DNA of 64,000 bases. It comes from Blastocatellia bacterium. Its GTDB lineage: Bacteria; Acidobacteriota; Blastocatellia; Chloracidobacteriales; JADJPF01. The notes under the pieces were generated by a model. The model was not told the DNA's origin and did not search any database. It saw nothing but the letters and a program-made list of their open reading frames with translations. Positions 25,683 through 37,192 of this stretch are shown here, in pieces. Position 1 is the stretch's first letter. Every line of letters begins with the position of its first letter. The position numbers and the translations under genes are program-made. The DNA is taken from the NCBI GenBank assembly GCA_016713405.1, contig JADJPF010000020.1, positions 496,001 through 560,000 of the forward strand, in the 5' to 3' direction.

Positions 25683-27500
25683 TTAATAGCTCCCAGATTC
25701 ATCATTTAAGCTAATTTGGCCTGTTGATTCTAATAAATTGACAATACGATAAGTTTTTGCATTACAACTAGGTGAGCGAGCTAAAAGCTGAGCTAAATTC
25801 ATTTCAGATTGTTGAACTAAATACCAAATAGTTTCTGCTAGGGTTAGGTTAGTTTTATCTTGCCAATTTAGCCTATTTGAATAGATTTCAAAACCAGCAA
25901 GTAAGTCAGGAAAGATTTCTTTATATTCTTGTAACTCATTTTTTAGGGATATTGCTTCATTCCAAAGATCTTCCCCAGATTCAATAATAGGTTCAAGATT
26001 TCTTAATTCATCTAAATAAAGTGCAGGTCTGAAAATATAGCTACCTTCAACAGGCATTTGGAAAAGTTGGAAGAAAGCTTCTTTACCAACACGAACGCCA
26101 AGTTTAGTGGAAACAACATTTCCTTGTTCAAAATAAAGGCTACAAAAAGGTGGAGGAGGCAAATCAGTAGTTTTATTTTTAGCTATTTCGTGGGCTGCTC
26201 CTTTATTAGTATAGACTAGTAGAGAGCCTGTAACTTGAAGTCCAATTAGGGTATGTATAACAGAAGCTAAGTCACATTCTGGAAAATATCCGTGTAAAAA
26301 TTCTTGATCAACAGCAATAAATTCTGATGAAGAAACAATATTTGACTTAGGTGTTTCTGATTGAGGCAGAGTTACTACAGAAAGAGGCTCTGTTTCACTA
26401 CTAGGGTTATTTACTTTGCTACGTGGTTCAGGTCTATTACGTCCAGCAGAATAATCTAAAGAATAACCAGAAGGATCAAGGCTCAATAACACGGCTGCCT
26501 CCAAATCCTGATCAGTTGCAGAGCTAAAAGCATTTCTAAAATCCTGGTCTGTAATGGTTTGCACAACTGCTGATAGTTCTCTAGCAAAAGTAGTGATATC
26601 TTTTGGTCGTCTATCAGGGTCTTTTTCTAAAGCATGCATTACAACCGCATTAATAAGAGGTGGGATGTCAGGACAGATTTCATTAATTGGTTGAGGCATT
26701 TCTGTCACCTGTTTATAAATTACAGCAATAGAATTAGGCCCTTCAAAAGGTAACTTACCAGTAAGAATGCGATACAGTATAATACCGACAGAATAGATAT
26801 CAGATCTTGGGTCAACTGCTCTAGCTGTACATTGTTCGGGGGAAATATAATGAGGTGTACCAATTACAGAACCCATGCCAGTAAGATCACTAGCACTCAT
26901 TCCATCTAAAACTTGTATAAGTTTAGCAATTCCAAAATCTACAACTTTAACAATTTCTTGTCCATCTTCTTTGTGGATAAAAATATTATCTGGTTTTAAG
27001 TCTCGGTGGACTATACCTCGTTTATGAGCAACATTAAGAACAGCACAAATTTGCTGAATAACATTATTAGCTTCTATAACGCTAAATCGGCCTTTTTCCT
27101 TAAGTCGTTCTGAAAGCGAACAACCAACCAAAAATTCCATTACTACATAAACAAGTTCATCAGAGGTTATGCCGAAATCCATAACGGCAATAGCATTTGG
27201 ATGGCGTATTTTCATTGCTGCATAAGCTTCACGACGAAATCGCTCTACAGCAGTAGGGTTATTTACTAGGTCACGGCGCATTAATTTTACAGCTACAGGA
27301 GCTTGTAGTTGTAGGTGAGTAGCTTTATAGATAGTGCCAGTAGTTCCTTCACCAATTTTTTCATCTATTTGATATTTACTATCAATTTGAAAACTAACAA
27401 AATCTGTTTGTGAGGCATTAGCCAGCGCGCTGCCATCATAGGGACAAAAACTCTTCTCTGAGGGAAAAGCTTTTTTGCATTTAGGGCATTGCATTAACAT
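25683..27500 (-). CDS. Zinc-ribbon Ser/Thr kinase with DUF4388-like domain
   Basis: 605 residues. N-terminal zinc ribbon CPKC...CPYDG (C5, C8, C19), then a complete Hanks kinase (about 43-310): GEGTTGTIY, VKLM, HRDLKPDN, DFG and GTPHYISPEQ. After a linker, residues about 395-510 resemble DUF4388/PATAN (HGYFPECDLASVIHTLIGLQVTGSLLVY, LYFEQGNVVSTKLG), a domain common in deltaproteobacterial and acidobacterial regulators. No membrane segment, so a cytoplasmic kinase. ATGs at 27500 and 27494 are both possible starts, with no clear RBS. It is co-transcribed with the HEAT protein downstream. Confidence 0.85.
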   Translation of the reverse strand: MLMQCPKCKKAFPSEKSFCPYDGSALANASQTDFVSFQIDSKYQIDEKIGEGTTGTIYKATHLQLQAPVAVKLMRRDLVNNPTAVERFRREAYAAMKIRHPNAIAVMDFGITSDELVYVVMEFLVGCSLSERLKEKGRFSVIEANNVIQQICAVLNVAHKRGIVHRDLKPDNIFIHKEDGQEIVKVVDFGIAKLIQVLDGMSASDLTGMGSVIGTPHYISPEQCTARAVDPRSDIYSVGIILYRILTGKLPFEGPNSIAVIYKQVTEMPQPINEICPDIPPLINAVVMHALEKDPDRRPKDITTFARELSAVVQTITDQDFRNAFSSATDQDLEAAVLLSLDPSGYSLDYSAGRNRPEPRSKVNNPSSETEPLSVVTLPQSETPKSNIVSSSEFIAVDQEFLHGYFPECDLASVIHTLIGLQVTGSLLVYTNKGAAHEIAKNKTTDLPPPPFCSLYFEQGNVVSTKLGVRVGKEAFFQLFQMPVEGSYIFRPALYLDELRNLEPIIESGEDLWNEAISLKNELQEYKEIFPDLLAGFEIYSNRLNWQDKTNLTLAETIWYLVQQSEMNLAQLLARSPSCNAKTYRIVNLLESTGQISLNDESGSY

Positions 27501-27647
27501 AAGGTTTTCTACTGGTCGTTACAGAAAATTTTAGGATTAAAATTACAAAAATTATTACAAAAATGTTTGGTGGGTAGCAAAACCCCAAAATAGCTATTTG
27601 TAAGGCAACTAAAATAATAACGTTTGGCTATTAGCTTTACTTAAAAC

Positions 27648-27881
27648 TTAGCGTGTTATCATATGGATAATTTCTTGTATTAAGTTACGTTGCTCTTTTA
27701 TTTTGGCACGTGCGCGCCAAAGGGGCTTATCGCTTAAATGGCTAATATGGTCTCTCCAACTATCAATAAATACTTCTGCACCAGGGTTTTTTCTTTTGTA
27801 ATCTTCAGATGCACGTTCTACTTCGCTACGATCTTCAGATTGTAAAATTAAAGTAAAGTATGGTTTTGCTTGTCCTAACAT
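27648..27881 (-). CDS. Small conserved-looking hypothetical protein
   Basis: 77 residues, highly charged, starting with a beta strand (PYFTLILQSED) and followed by helices rich in Arg/Lys/Glu. No Cys motif, signal peptide or membrane segment. An RBS (AAGGAA) lies before the ATG. No family recognised. It stands alone between the kinase and TlpA-like genes. Confidence 0.5.
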   Translation of the reverse strand: MLGQAKPYFTLILQSEDRSEVERASEDYKRKNPGAEVFIDSWRDHISHLSDKPLWRARAKIKEQRNLIQEIIHMITR

Positions 27882-28005
27882 TTTGTTCCTTGTGTTTTTT
27901 TTGGTGTAAAGTAATTATAAGGAGCATTTAACATATCTAGAATCTTTTCTCAAGGAATAAAAACGGAAAAACTTTCCAGTAAAGCTAGATATTTTCTGCT
28001 TGTCC

Positions 28006-28605
28006 TTATTTTATTTGTGAAACAGTTTTTAGAAAATTAATAGTAGTTTCACTATCCCATTTAGCCGCACCTAAATGATCAAAAACTATCTTACCATTAG
28101 CTGCAATTATAAGCGTTCTAGGTATTGCGTCACCTCTATATATTTGAGGCAAATTTTCTACCGTATAAACAGGCAAGGAAAATTTCCTTTTTTGAATAAA
28201 TTGGTTAACTGTTTCCTGGTCTTCATCTGAAACTAAGGCAAAGACAATATCATCATTTTTGGTTTTTTCGTAGAGGCTTTCTAAGCTAGGCATTTCTGCT
28301 ATACAAGGGCCACACCAAGTAGCCCACATATTAAGCACTAATACTTTATTTTTCCAATCTCCTGCATTAACAGTTTTTCCACTTAAGTCTTTTACTGACC
28401 AATTATATTCTGCATCCATAGTGTTAATAATGGACTCAGGAAATCTTGGGGATGGAAGACTAGCAGAAGCCTTTTTTACTTCTTCTTCATTAGGAACAGG
28501 ACTAGTTGTTTTTACTGATACACTCTCACACGCAGTTAGAGAAAGTAAAAAGATAAAAAGTAATGAAAAAACCAGTCGGTAATAGGATTTTTGCATTTTA
28601 TACAT
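28006..28605 (-). CDS. TlpA/ResA-like thioredoxin-fold lipoprotein
   Basis: 199 residues. Lipobox LSLTAC puts the lipidated Cys at 26. The thioredoxin domain (about 65-195) has the WATWCGPC active site (C98, C101), the cis-Pro region DAIPRTLI and an ANGKIVFDHLG strand. It is a membrane-anchored periplasmic thiol-disulfide oxidoreductase, probably reducing client disulfides as in cytochrome c maturation. An in-frame ATG three codons in (28596), with GGA at suitable distance, is an alternative start. No cytochrome gene is adjacent. The 381-residue membrane protein gene ends 59 bp upstream on the same strand. Confidence 0.85.
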   Translation of the reverse strand: MYKMQKSYYRLVFSLLFIFLLSLTACESVSVKTTSPVPNEEEVKKASASLPSPRFPESIINTMDAEYNWSVKDLSGKTVNAGDWKNKVLVLNMWATWCGPCIAEMPSLESLYEKTKNDDIVFALVSDEDQETVNQFIQKRKFSLPVYTVENLPQIYRGDAIPRTLIIAANGKIVFDHLGAAKWDSETTINFLKTVSQIK

Positions 28606-28664
28606 CCATTAAGTTAATAAGTTAAAAGCTAATTATTTCCTTAAAGCAAACTAGCATTATGATT

Positions 28665-29810
28665 TTAAGTTTTCTTTTCTACAATGTTACGATGCGAAAA
28701 AAATGCTGTTGCTTGTGTTAAAACAAAACCTAGGGCAAAAGTAATAGGTAAAGTAGCTATTTTTATAAAAGAACCACTAGGACGAGTTAATTGGTTTTCA
28801 CCTACAAGGAATTTTAGATGATCTTGGTCATAAGTCATAGAAAAATATATTGATAAAGCCCAAATAGCTCCCAAACAAATAGAAATTGGTATAGATAAAA
28901 CTAAAGTCTGTTTATATTGGTAAAGTAATTTACCTATTAAGTTTCCTAGCATAAGGCAAAGTATTGGACTAAGAATCCAGGCTAATAAACTAGTCTTAAA
29001 AAACCTTGGAATAGGGGCTTGTACGGTTAATGCTAGAGAGTTTGATGGAGGTGTTAGCCAGGTAGCAGTTAGTTTTCCATCTTCATTATTTAATTTATTG
29101 TTGCTAGCAAATTGCCAACCTTTAGGAATATAAATAGTTGCATCTAAAGACTTAAAGCCTACCCAGTCTCTAGTTTGCGTTAAACTATAAACAAGTTGCC
29201 AAGGAATAGTTTCATCCCCTTGTAAGTATGTAGTAGGTTGTGCTAGGTAAGAAACCTTGATTTTATGAGTACCTGAAGGTATAGACAAATTAAAACGAAT
29301 ATTTCCACTTTTGAGTTGAGGCCGATAAGCAACTAGCCAAGTCCCATCAATAGAAGGAGTATTATTTGGGATTCCCCAATTAATAGGGAGATCTTTTTCT
29401 GTTGGGTCAAAAGAAAAATCTGTAATAGCTTGATCATTTAACCAAACGCCTGTATTAGTACCAGTAAAACTCATTGCATCAGCAAAAAAAGTTAGACTAA
29501 TTGCTTGTTCTTGCTTGTAATTACGCACTTGATAAATAGTTTCAACGGTGACTAAACGTTGGGAATGTTCGCCAGTAAATTCTAGTAGCTGATTTCTATG
29601 AAAATTAGTTAAGCCTCGTAAATCCAGGGTTAAGTTTTCTTTTTCAATGACAACTGAGCTTAGATCTGCTATTGGCTCACCAATAGGGTTTCCAGAAAGA
29701 AAAGGGTTAAAGATTCTTATTTCATTTGCGGCATTTGTGGTGTAAGTGCTAGCAAAAAAAACAGTTAAAAATATAAAGACAAATAGGCTCTTAAACATAA
29801 GTTTAAGCAT
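28665..29810 (-). CDS. Membrane protein with large periplasmic domain, unknown
   Basis: 381 residues. A signal peptide (about 1-28, ending TNAA) is followed by a beta-rich soluble part to about 275 and then three hydrophobic helices near the C-terminus (about 277-300, 305-325, 352-372). The soluble part has no Cys or catalytic motif I recognise; its WxVAYRPQLKSGNIRFNL and TWLTPPSNSLALTV segments suggest Ig-like sandwich domains. It is likely anchored in the inner membrane and may go with the TlpA-like gene after it. No function assigned. Confidence 0.55.
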   Translation of the reverse strand: MLKLMFKSLFVFIFLTVFFASTYTTNAANEIRIFNPFLSGNPIGEPIADLSSVVIEKENLTLDLRGLTNFHRNQLLEFTGEHSQRLVTVETIYQVRNYKQEQAISLTFFADAMSFTGTNTGVWLNDQAITDFSFDPTEKDLPINWGIPNNTPSIDGTWLVAYRPQLKSGNIRFNLSIPSGTHKIKVSYLAQPTTYLQGDETIPWQLVYSLTQTRDWVGFKSLDATIYIPKGWQFASNNKLNNEDGKLTATWLTPPSNSLALTVQAPIPRFFKTSLLAWILSPILCLMLGNLIGKLLYQYKQTLVLSIPISICLGAIWALSIYFSMTYDQDHLKFLVGENQLTRPSGSFIKIATLPITFALGFVLTQATAFFSHRNIVEKKT

Positions 29811-29866
29811 AAAAGTAGTTCCTTGATTAATAAAAATTAGCTTAATTATGATGGAGAAGTGGTTTT

Positions 29867-32800
29867 CTATAAATGTGTGATTCCTGCCTCTATTAACTCC
29901 TCTAGTGCAGCAATTAGCTGGACAAAGCTCTTAAAGTGTATTTTATAATCTATAATATTATCGGCTCTAAGCTGTAAGTTAATAGCTTTTAATAAAAAGC
30001 TTTCTAACATTGGATGTATATCTTTTTGATAAGTAGAAGGGCGTTTAATGTACAAAAAGGCCGACTTAAAATATTGTCCAACTAGTTCAGAACTATAAAC
30101 CCAGTCAAAAAGATTTTCTCCAATGTATGTTAAATCTATAAATTCTGAAGACCCTCTTTGCATTACAAGCGGATGTTGTTGACAGGCTATTTCCCATAAA
30201 ATTAACCCAAAAGCAAACATGTCATCAGACTCTAACATTGGGTAATATGCTGGAGTAGTAATCATAGTTTGAGCATCTCGTTTTTCTTTACTTCCAAAAT
30301 AACCAGGGTCAATTAACTTAACTGAGTTACTAGTTACTAAAATGTTTTCAGGCTTTAGATCTCCATGATAGTGAAAATTAGGGTTTTGTGAGAGCCTATC
30401 TAAGGCAACTGCAATTTCTATCATTACACGAATAGAAATTGTACGAGTTTTCATTGTTTCTCTTAGTGTTTTACCTACAATATAATTCATTTGGTAATAA
30501 CATATATTATGTTGAGAGTAAAGCTTATCTACTTTTACTAAAGCAGGGTCACTAGTTTTTTGTAACTTTTCTGCTTGAAAAGAAAGAAACTGCTCTATAT
30601 CTGGGATTTTACTACCAACACAACCAAGCGTAATGTTTATTTCCTGGGTTCTAATACTAGAATGATCCGGTAAGCTTACTAATTGACGAGGTTTGGCAAT
30701 CTTAAAAGCTTTTTGTGTAAGGTTATTTGGTTCAACCCCTCGATGAACCCAAGAAAAATTTCCTTCCCCAATTAAATCTGTTAGCAAATACTTATCCACT
30801 GATAAATAATTAGAAATAAATCTAAAATTATTAAGTAGTAGTTCTTCTGTAAGATCTCTAGTTGTAGAATTTTGAAAGCATTCTTTTAAGGCATTGATGA
30901 AATCATTAGCTGTTTGATAACGTTGGTTTAGATCTGAGGAAAGAGCTTTCTTAAAAACTATATTTAATGTTGTTGGTAAAGACTGATCAAGTGTTTCTAC
31001 ATCAAGGATATTACAGTTAAATTTTTTTCTTAACAATATTTCTATAGAATCACAATTTTCAAATGGGTGATGCCCTGTTAAACAAAGATAGGCTATTTCT
31101 GCTAGTGCATATATATCAGAGCTAGGAAGCAACAAATTATTTTGTAGTTGTTCTATTGCTAAATATAAAGGGTTGCCAACAATTTTCTCTTTCATATCAG
31201 GGTTTTCACCAAAAAAACTAGTTAAAAAAACTTGATCATCTGGAGAAATAAGTATTTTTTGAGGAGAAAGATTTCCATGTAAAATCTGCCTTTTATGTGT
31301 ATATTCTAAAATATTAGCTATTTGTTTAAGTATTAGTAATAGATGCGTTGAAGAAATTTTCTTTCTTAAGATATATTCAGATAGAGTTATTCCTGGTATA
31401 TACTGAAAAACACTAAAGTAATATTCTTTAGTAATACCAACCTGATATAGTTTAGGTATATTTGTATGGTTTAACTTAGAGTGTAATTTAGCTATTTTAA
31501 GGAAACTTTCTATATAATTAGGAGAAGAGTTTTTTATCTCAAGAGTTTTTAAGAAAACTATTCGGTTTCCTAGATTAATTTGCTCAGCTAAGTAATTAAC
31601 ATGAGGAGAAGTTTCACCAAGTTTTTTGTTTAGCTGGTAATTATCTATTATATTTGGGTTTAAGCTAACAAGATTAGTCTTAGTTATAGCTTTATTTAAT
31701 GCTCCTGTTATTTTAGTTGTTAAAGGTTTTGTAATAGGTTTTGAGCTAAACTCAATATTATTAGTAGATGATAAAGAGTTTAGTAAAGATAAAATTTCAA
31801 CAATGCTAGTTGCTACAATAGAATTTTTGTTATTTTCATAAATGCTAGAAATTTTACTTAGTTCTTCATTAGATAAAGTTATAAGAGTTTTGTTATTTTG
31901 AATTTTTAGGACAAATTTATCTTGGCTATTAAGCTGAGAAGGTGGTTCTAAAATTATGTAATACCAAAAGTTAAAGGAAAAAATAGATTCTACTAGTAAA
32001 GTGGAAAGATCTAATTTTTTAGAAATACTTTGGTTTTGCTGAGTTGAAAAACTTAAGCTTAAGTAAAGCCTATTAGAAATACGCCAACGTTTATTTATAG
32101 TTAGCTGTTGGTTGGTTTCTGCTACTTTAAATGAATCTTGAAAATTATCATTTTCATCCAAGATTTTTATGGGAATTAAGTTAGTAAATTTTGTTTTAGT
32201 TAAAGAAGAGTTTTCTACAGCAAATTCGCCTGAACTAGTAAAACTCGGCTGATTAACAGATAAATAATTAAGTAAAAAATCTACTTCTTGTGCAGAAATA
32301 GTTCCTAGAGGTCTAAAATTATTACCCTTAGAATTTCCTTCTAGTCTATCAATAAAGGCATTAGCAGTTTCTTGAAATTCTTGGTCATCTGTTAGACTAA
32401 AAATAGAATTTCCTTCTAGTCTAACTAAAAAAGCTTGCCATTTTTCTCCTGCAATCAAAGTTCTTTCAGCTTGTAAAATTAAATAATGTCTTTCTTTTAA
32501 GCCTAGGTATTCTTTTATAAAAAAATCTTCATTGCTTGTAGGGTCTGAAGGTATTGGCAAGGAAATAGACAAATTTTCTGGTAAAGGACGTTGCCATTTA
32601 CGAATAGAAATAGATTTTCCAGCAGAAATTATGTCCCATCTAACCTTAAAAGTCCTGCTAATAGAACGCTCCTTAATGCAATCTGCGTAATATTCAATTG
32701 AAAATTTATCATTGATTTGGCCTAAAAAAGATGTGATTTCTGAAGTAGAAATAGTAGGGTAGTAGTCCACCTGACTTCTTAAAATGCTAGTTAATTTACT

Positions 32801-33235
32801 TAATTCTGTTATTCCAATTATAGAAACTGATTGAGGATTATTTAATTTTACAACATATTGGGTAAAGCTCTCATCATCTAAGTCAAAAGGGGTTTCTTCT
32901 AAAATTAAATAAGTAGTACTGCCGATTTGACCAAGCCACATAATTTCTAAGTCTGGGCGATGTTGATAAAACATTTGCACAGAGCTAAAAGAAATATTTG
33001 GCGAGTATTTTTCATAAACTCGGTATTCTGGTGGTTGAAGGCGTAGAAAAACCCTTTTAGGTAGTTGTCTAGTATAGTTATCAATAGATTCAACTTGCCA
33101 ACAACGAACAATTTTAACTATTTCACCTGTCGCACCTAATTCAGGAGGAAAAAAAGGTAGACCTGCAACTAAGGTTCGTTGATGTGTTGGGAATTGTCGG
33201 TGTGGAAATATAAATGGGTTTGGGTTAATGGGCAT
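29867..33235 (-). CDS. Tandem kinase protein: pseudokinase plus kinase
   Basis: 1122 residues with two kinase folds. The first (about 540-800) is degenerate: the HRD motif reads H653-G-N and the DFG position reads FFG (674-676), so it should not transfer phosphate. The second (about 840-1100) has GEGNFSWVHRG, FKIAKP, H957-G-D-L-K-P-E-N and D976-P-G. It keeps the catalytic Asp, Lys, Asn and metal Asp but has Gly for the HRD Arg, so activity is plausible but atypical. The N-terminal 530 residues are of unknown fold, with no membrane segment seen. A pseudokinase beside a kinase suggests allosteric control, which is an inference. It starts with ATG 33235. Confidence 0.75.
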   Translation of the reverse strand: MPINPNPFIFPHRQFPTHQRTLVAGLPFFPPELGATGEIVKIVRCWQVESIDNYTRQLPKRVFLRLQPPEYRVYEKYSPNISFSSVQMFYQHRPDLEIMWLGQIGSTTYLILEETPFDLDDESFTQYVVKLNNPQSVSIIGITELSKLTSILRSQVDYYPTISTSEITSFLGQINDKFSIEYYADCIKERSISRTFKVRWDIISAGKSISIRKWQRPLPENLSISLPIPSDPTSNEDFFIKEYLGLKERHYLILQAERTLIAGEKWQAFLVRLEGNSIFSLTDDQEFQETANAFIDRLEGNSKGNNFRPLGTISAQEVDFLLNYLSVNQPSFTSSGEFAVENSSLTKTKFTNLIPIKILDENDNFQDSFKVAETNQQLTINKRWRISNRLYLSLSFSTQQNQSISKKLDLSTLLVESIFSFNFWYYIILEPPSQLNSQDKFVLKIQNNKTLITLSNEELSKISSIYENNKNSIVATSIVEILSLLNSLSSTNNIEFSSKPITKPLTTKITGALNKAITKTNLVSLNPNIIDNYQLNKKLGETSPHVNYLAEQINLGNRIVFLKTLEIKNSSPNYIESFLKIAKLHSKLNHTNIPKLYQVGITKEYYFSVFQYIPGITLSEYILRKKISSTHLLLILKQIANILEYTHKRQILHGNLSPQKILISPDDQVFLTSFFGENPDMKEKIVGNPLYLAIEQLQNNLLLPSSDIYALAEIAYLCLTGHHPFENCDSIEILLRKKFNCNILDVETLDQSLPTTLNIVFKKALSSDLNQRYQTANDFINALKECFQNSTTRDLTEELLLNNFRFISNYLSVDKYLLTDLIGEGNFSWVHRGVEPNNLTQKAFKIAKPRQLVSLPDHSSIRTQEINITLGCVGSKIPDIEQFLSFQAEKLQKTSDPALVKVDKLYSQHNICYYQMNYIVGKTLRETMKTRTISIRVMIEIAVALDRLSQNPNFHYHGDLKPENILVTSNSVKLIDPGYFGSKEKRDAQTMITTPAYYPMLESDDMFAFGLILWEIACQQHPLVMQRGSSEFIDLTYIGENLFDWVYSSELVGQYFKSAFLYIKRPSTYQKDIHPMLESFLLKAINLQLRADNIIDYKIHFKSFVQLIAALEELIEAGITHL

Positions 33236-33406
33236 CTAAGCTTTTCCTAATTTGCAAACTAATAACTTATTATAAAGAAAAAATTTATTTTAAGCTTTTT
33301 AGTAAAAGTAAACAAAGACAAATAGAAATTGCTCTTATCCAGATATCGTTGCAAAATATAGCTATCTAAAACATAGTTATCAAAAATTAGTAACATGGAA
33401 ATTGCT

Positions 33407-33727
33407 ATGTCTAAATATGATCCTGAAAGTGATGAAGCAGTATTAACCAAGAATGATAAAAAAGAAAAGCTTGACGAACCTCCTAAGTATAAGGTCTTGC
33501 TTCATAATGATGATTTTACTACACAGGATTTTGTAGTTTTTGTCTTACAAAAAATCTTTAATCATCCTTTAGAAGAAGCAATTCATCGAATGTATCAAGT
33601 ACATTTTCAAGGGCTTACAATTGGTGGAGTTTATCCTTATGAAATTGCAGAGACAAAAGCCAATAAAGTAATTAGATTGGCTCGGGAAAGAGATTTTCCT
33701 TTTATGTGTAGTCTGGAGAAAGAATAA
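33407..33727 (+). CDS. clpS: ClpS-family N-degron adaptor, paralogue 1
   Basis: 106 residues. Adaptor that delivers N-end-rule substrates to ClpAP. N34-D35-D36 (HNDDFT), M62, V65 and H66 of the binding pocket are present at the same numbers as in E. coli. The gatekeeper Met40 is replaced by Gln40 (FTTQDF), which may change which N-terminal residue is accepted. ATG 33407 is chosen because it gives MSKYDP as in the next paralogue; ATG 33395 is upstream. It is followed after 2 bp by a second clpS and then clpA. Confidence 0.88.
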   Translation: MSKYDPESDEAVLTKNDKKEKLDEPPKYKVLLHNDDFTTQDFVVFVLQKIFNHPLEEAIHRMYQVHFQGLTIGGVYPYEIAETKANKVIRLARERDFPFMCSLEKE

Positions 33728-33729
33728 AT

Positions 33730-34040
33730 ATGTCTAAGTATGATCCAGACCAGGCAACGATTACAAAAAATAAAGAAGAAGTAACGGAACCTCCAAAATA
33801 TAAAGTAATTTTACATAATGATGATTTTACTCCAATGGACTTTGTTACTTTGGTACTAGAAAAAGTTTTTCGATATTCTTATCGTCAAGCTGAAAGCTTA
33901 ATGCTAAAGGTTCATTACTCTGGTAGTGGAATAGTGGGTATTTACCCTTATGAAATTGCAGAATTAAAGCTAGTAAAAGCTACTAGATGGCACAAGAAGA
34001 AGGTTATCCTTTAATGCTAACTTTAGAACAAGAGTCATAG
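33730..34040 (+). CDS. clpS: ClpS-family N-degron adaptor, paralogue 2 (frame broken near 3' end)
   Basis: About 103 residues when corrected. The pocket is canonical: N30-D31-D32-F-T-P-M36, M58, V61, H62. As read, the frame runs out of phase at about 33988 and ends at 34014 with WHKKKVIL. Restoring one base after AGA gives LAQEEGYPLMLTLEQES and a stop at 34038-34040, matching the family's C-terminus. It is the canonical copy in the tandem pair. RBS GGAG precedes the ATG. Its stop is 26 bp before clpA. Confidence 0.85.
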
Positions 34041-34066
34041 TAGAACTTCGAGGAATAAATAAATTT

Positions 34067-36394
<2,328 letters not shown>

Positions 36395-36396
36395 CT

Positions 36397-37074
36397 CTAC
36401 TTTGTTGTGTTTTTTAGTCTAGTGCTTGGATCAAGGCTACTAGGGGTCGCATCAGGGCTAGGAGTAGCTGTAGGCATATCTTGTAGGTTTTTAAGAGCTT
36501 CTTTTTTAGCTTCTCTAGCGGCTTTAGCTTCAGCAGTAACTTCATCTTTTAATCTTCTGGTTGCTCGTTCAATATGATTGTTGGCTGAACGAAGAGCTTC
36601 GTGTAATATAGGGTCTATATAATAATAAGTGTGCGAGGCTGTTTGTAGCTCAGGCCCGAGTTTATATCTTTGTTTAACACGTTCAAAAAGTTTTGAGTCA
36701 GTATTAGCAAAAAGCTTATTATTAAAAAAGTTATTACCAACAGAAGACTTTTTTCTTTCCATTAGTTCTACAACTATGGAAAAATCTTCTAAAGCGTCTT
36801 TTATTTCTGTGTGAGATTTTCTTGGTGGTTCAGATTTATTATTTTGTAGAAAGTTTTCAACTTTAATAGCGGTTTCTTGCAAAGTTTTTTTGTAAGATTC
36901 TATGTCGTCTGTTGCTGCAAATTCTTGCTCCTGTAAACTTTTTAGAGCTTCCAGAGCCGTTTGAGCATTGTTTTGATAAACTACCCAGCTAGGAGATTCT
37001 TTTTTCTCCTTAAGTGGGCAAGCTGTAAATCCAAATGTTAATAGTAAAATTACTGGTAAAGATAAATATTTCAT
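36397..37074 (-). CDS. Lipoprotein of unknown function
   Basis: About 225 residues from ATG 37074. A hydrophobic start with FGFTAC gives the lipobox Cys near residue 18. The mature part is helical, with many Lys/Glu (residues about 30-195, coiled-coil-like, including ERATRRLKDEVTAEAKAAREAKKE), and ends in a Thr/Pro/Ser-rich tail. An upstream in-frame TTG at 37098 is a less likely start. No family recognised. It is convergent with clpA with almost no gap, so its 3' end abuts the clpA stop. Confidence 0.6.
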   Translation of the reverse strand: MKYLSLPVILLLTFGFTACPLKEKKESPSWVVYQNNAQTALEALKSLQEQEFAATDDIESYKKTLQETAIKVENFLQNNKSEPPRKSHTEIKDALEDFSIVVELMERKKSSVGNNFFNNKLFANTDSKLFERVKQRYKLGPELQTASHTYYYIDPILHEALRSANNHIERATRRLKDEVTAEAKAAREAKKEALKNLQDMPTATPSPDATPSSLDPSTRLKNTTK

Positions 37075-37192
37075 AACTTTAATAAAAGTTGAAAGCAAGA
37101 TTAAAGCACATCTATTTTGTATGATGCAAAGCTTTTAGGCAGAGATAGGTTGAATAGAGAGATTAAATAGTAAATTTTTATTTTATATAATA

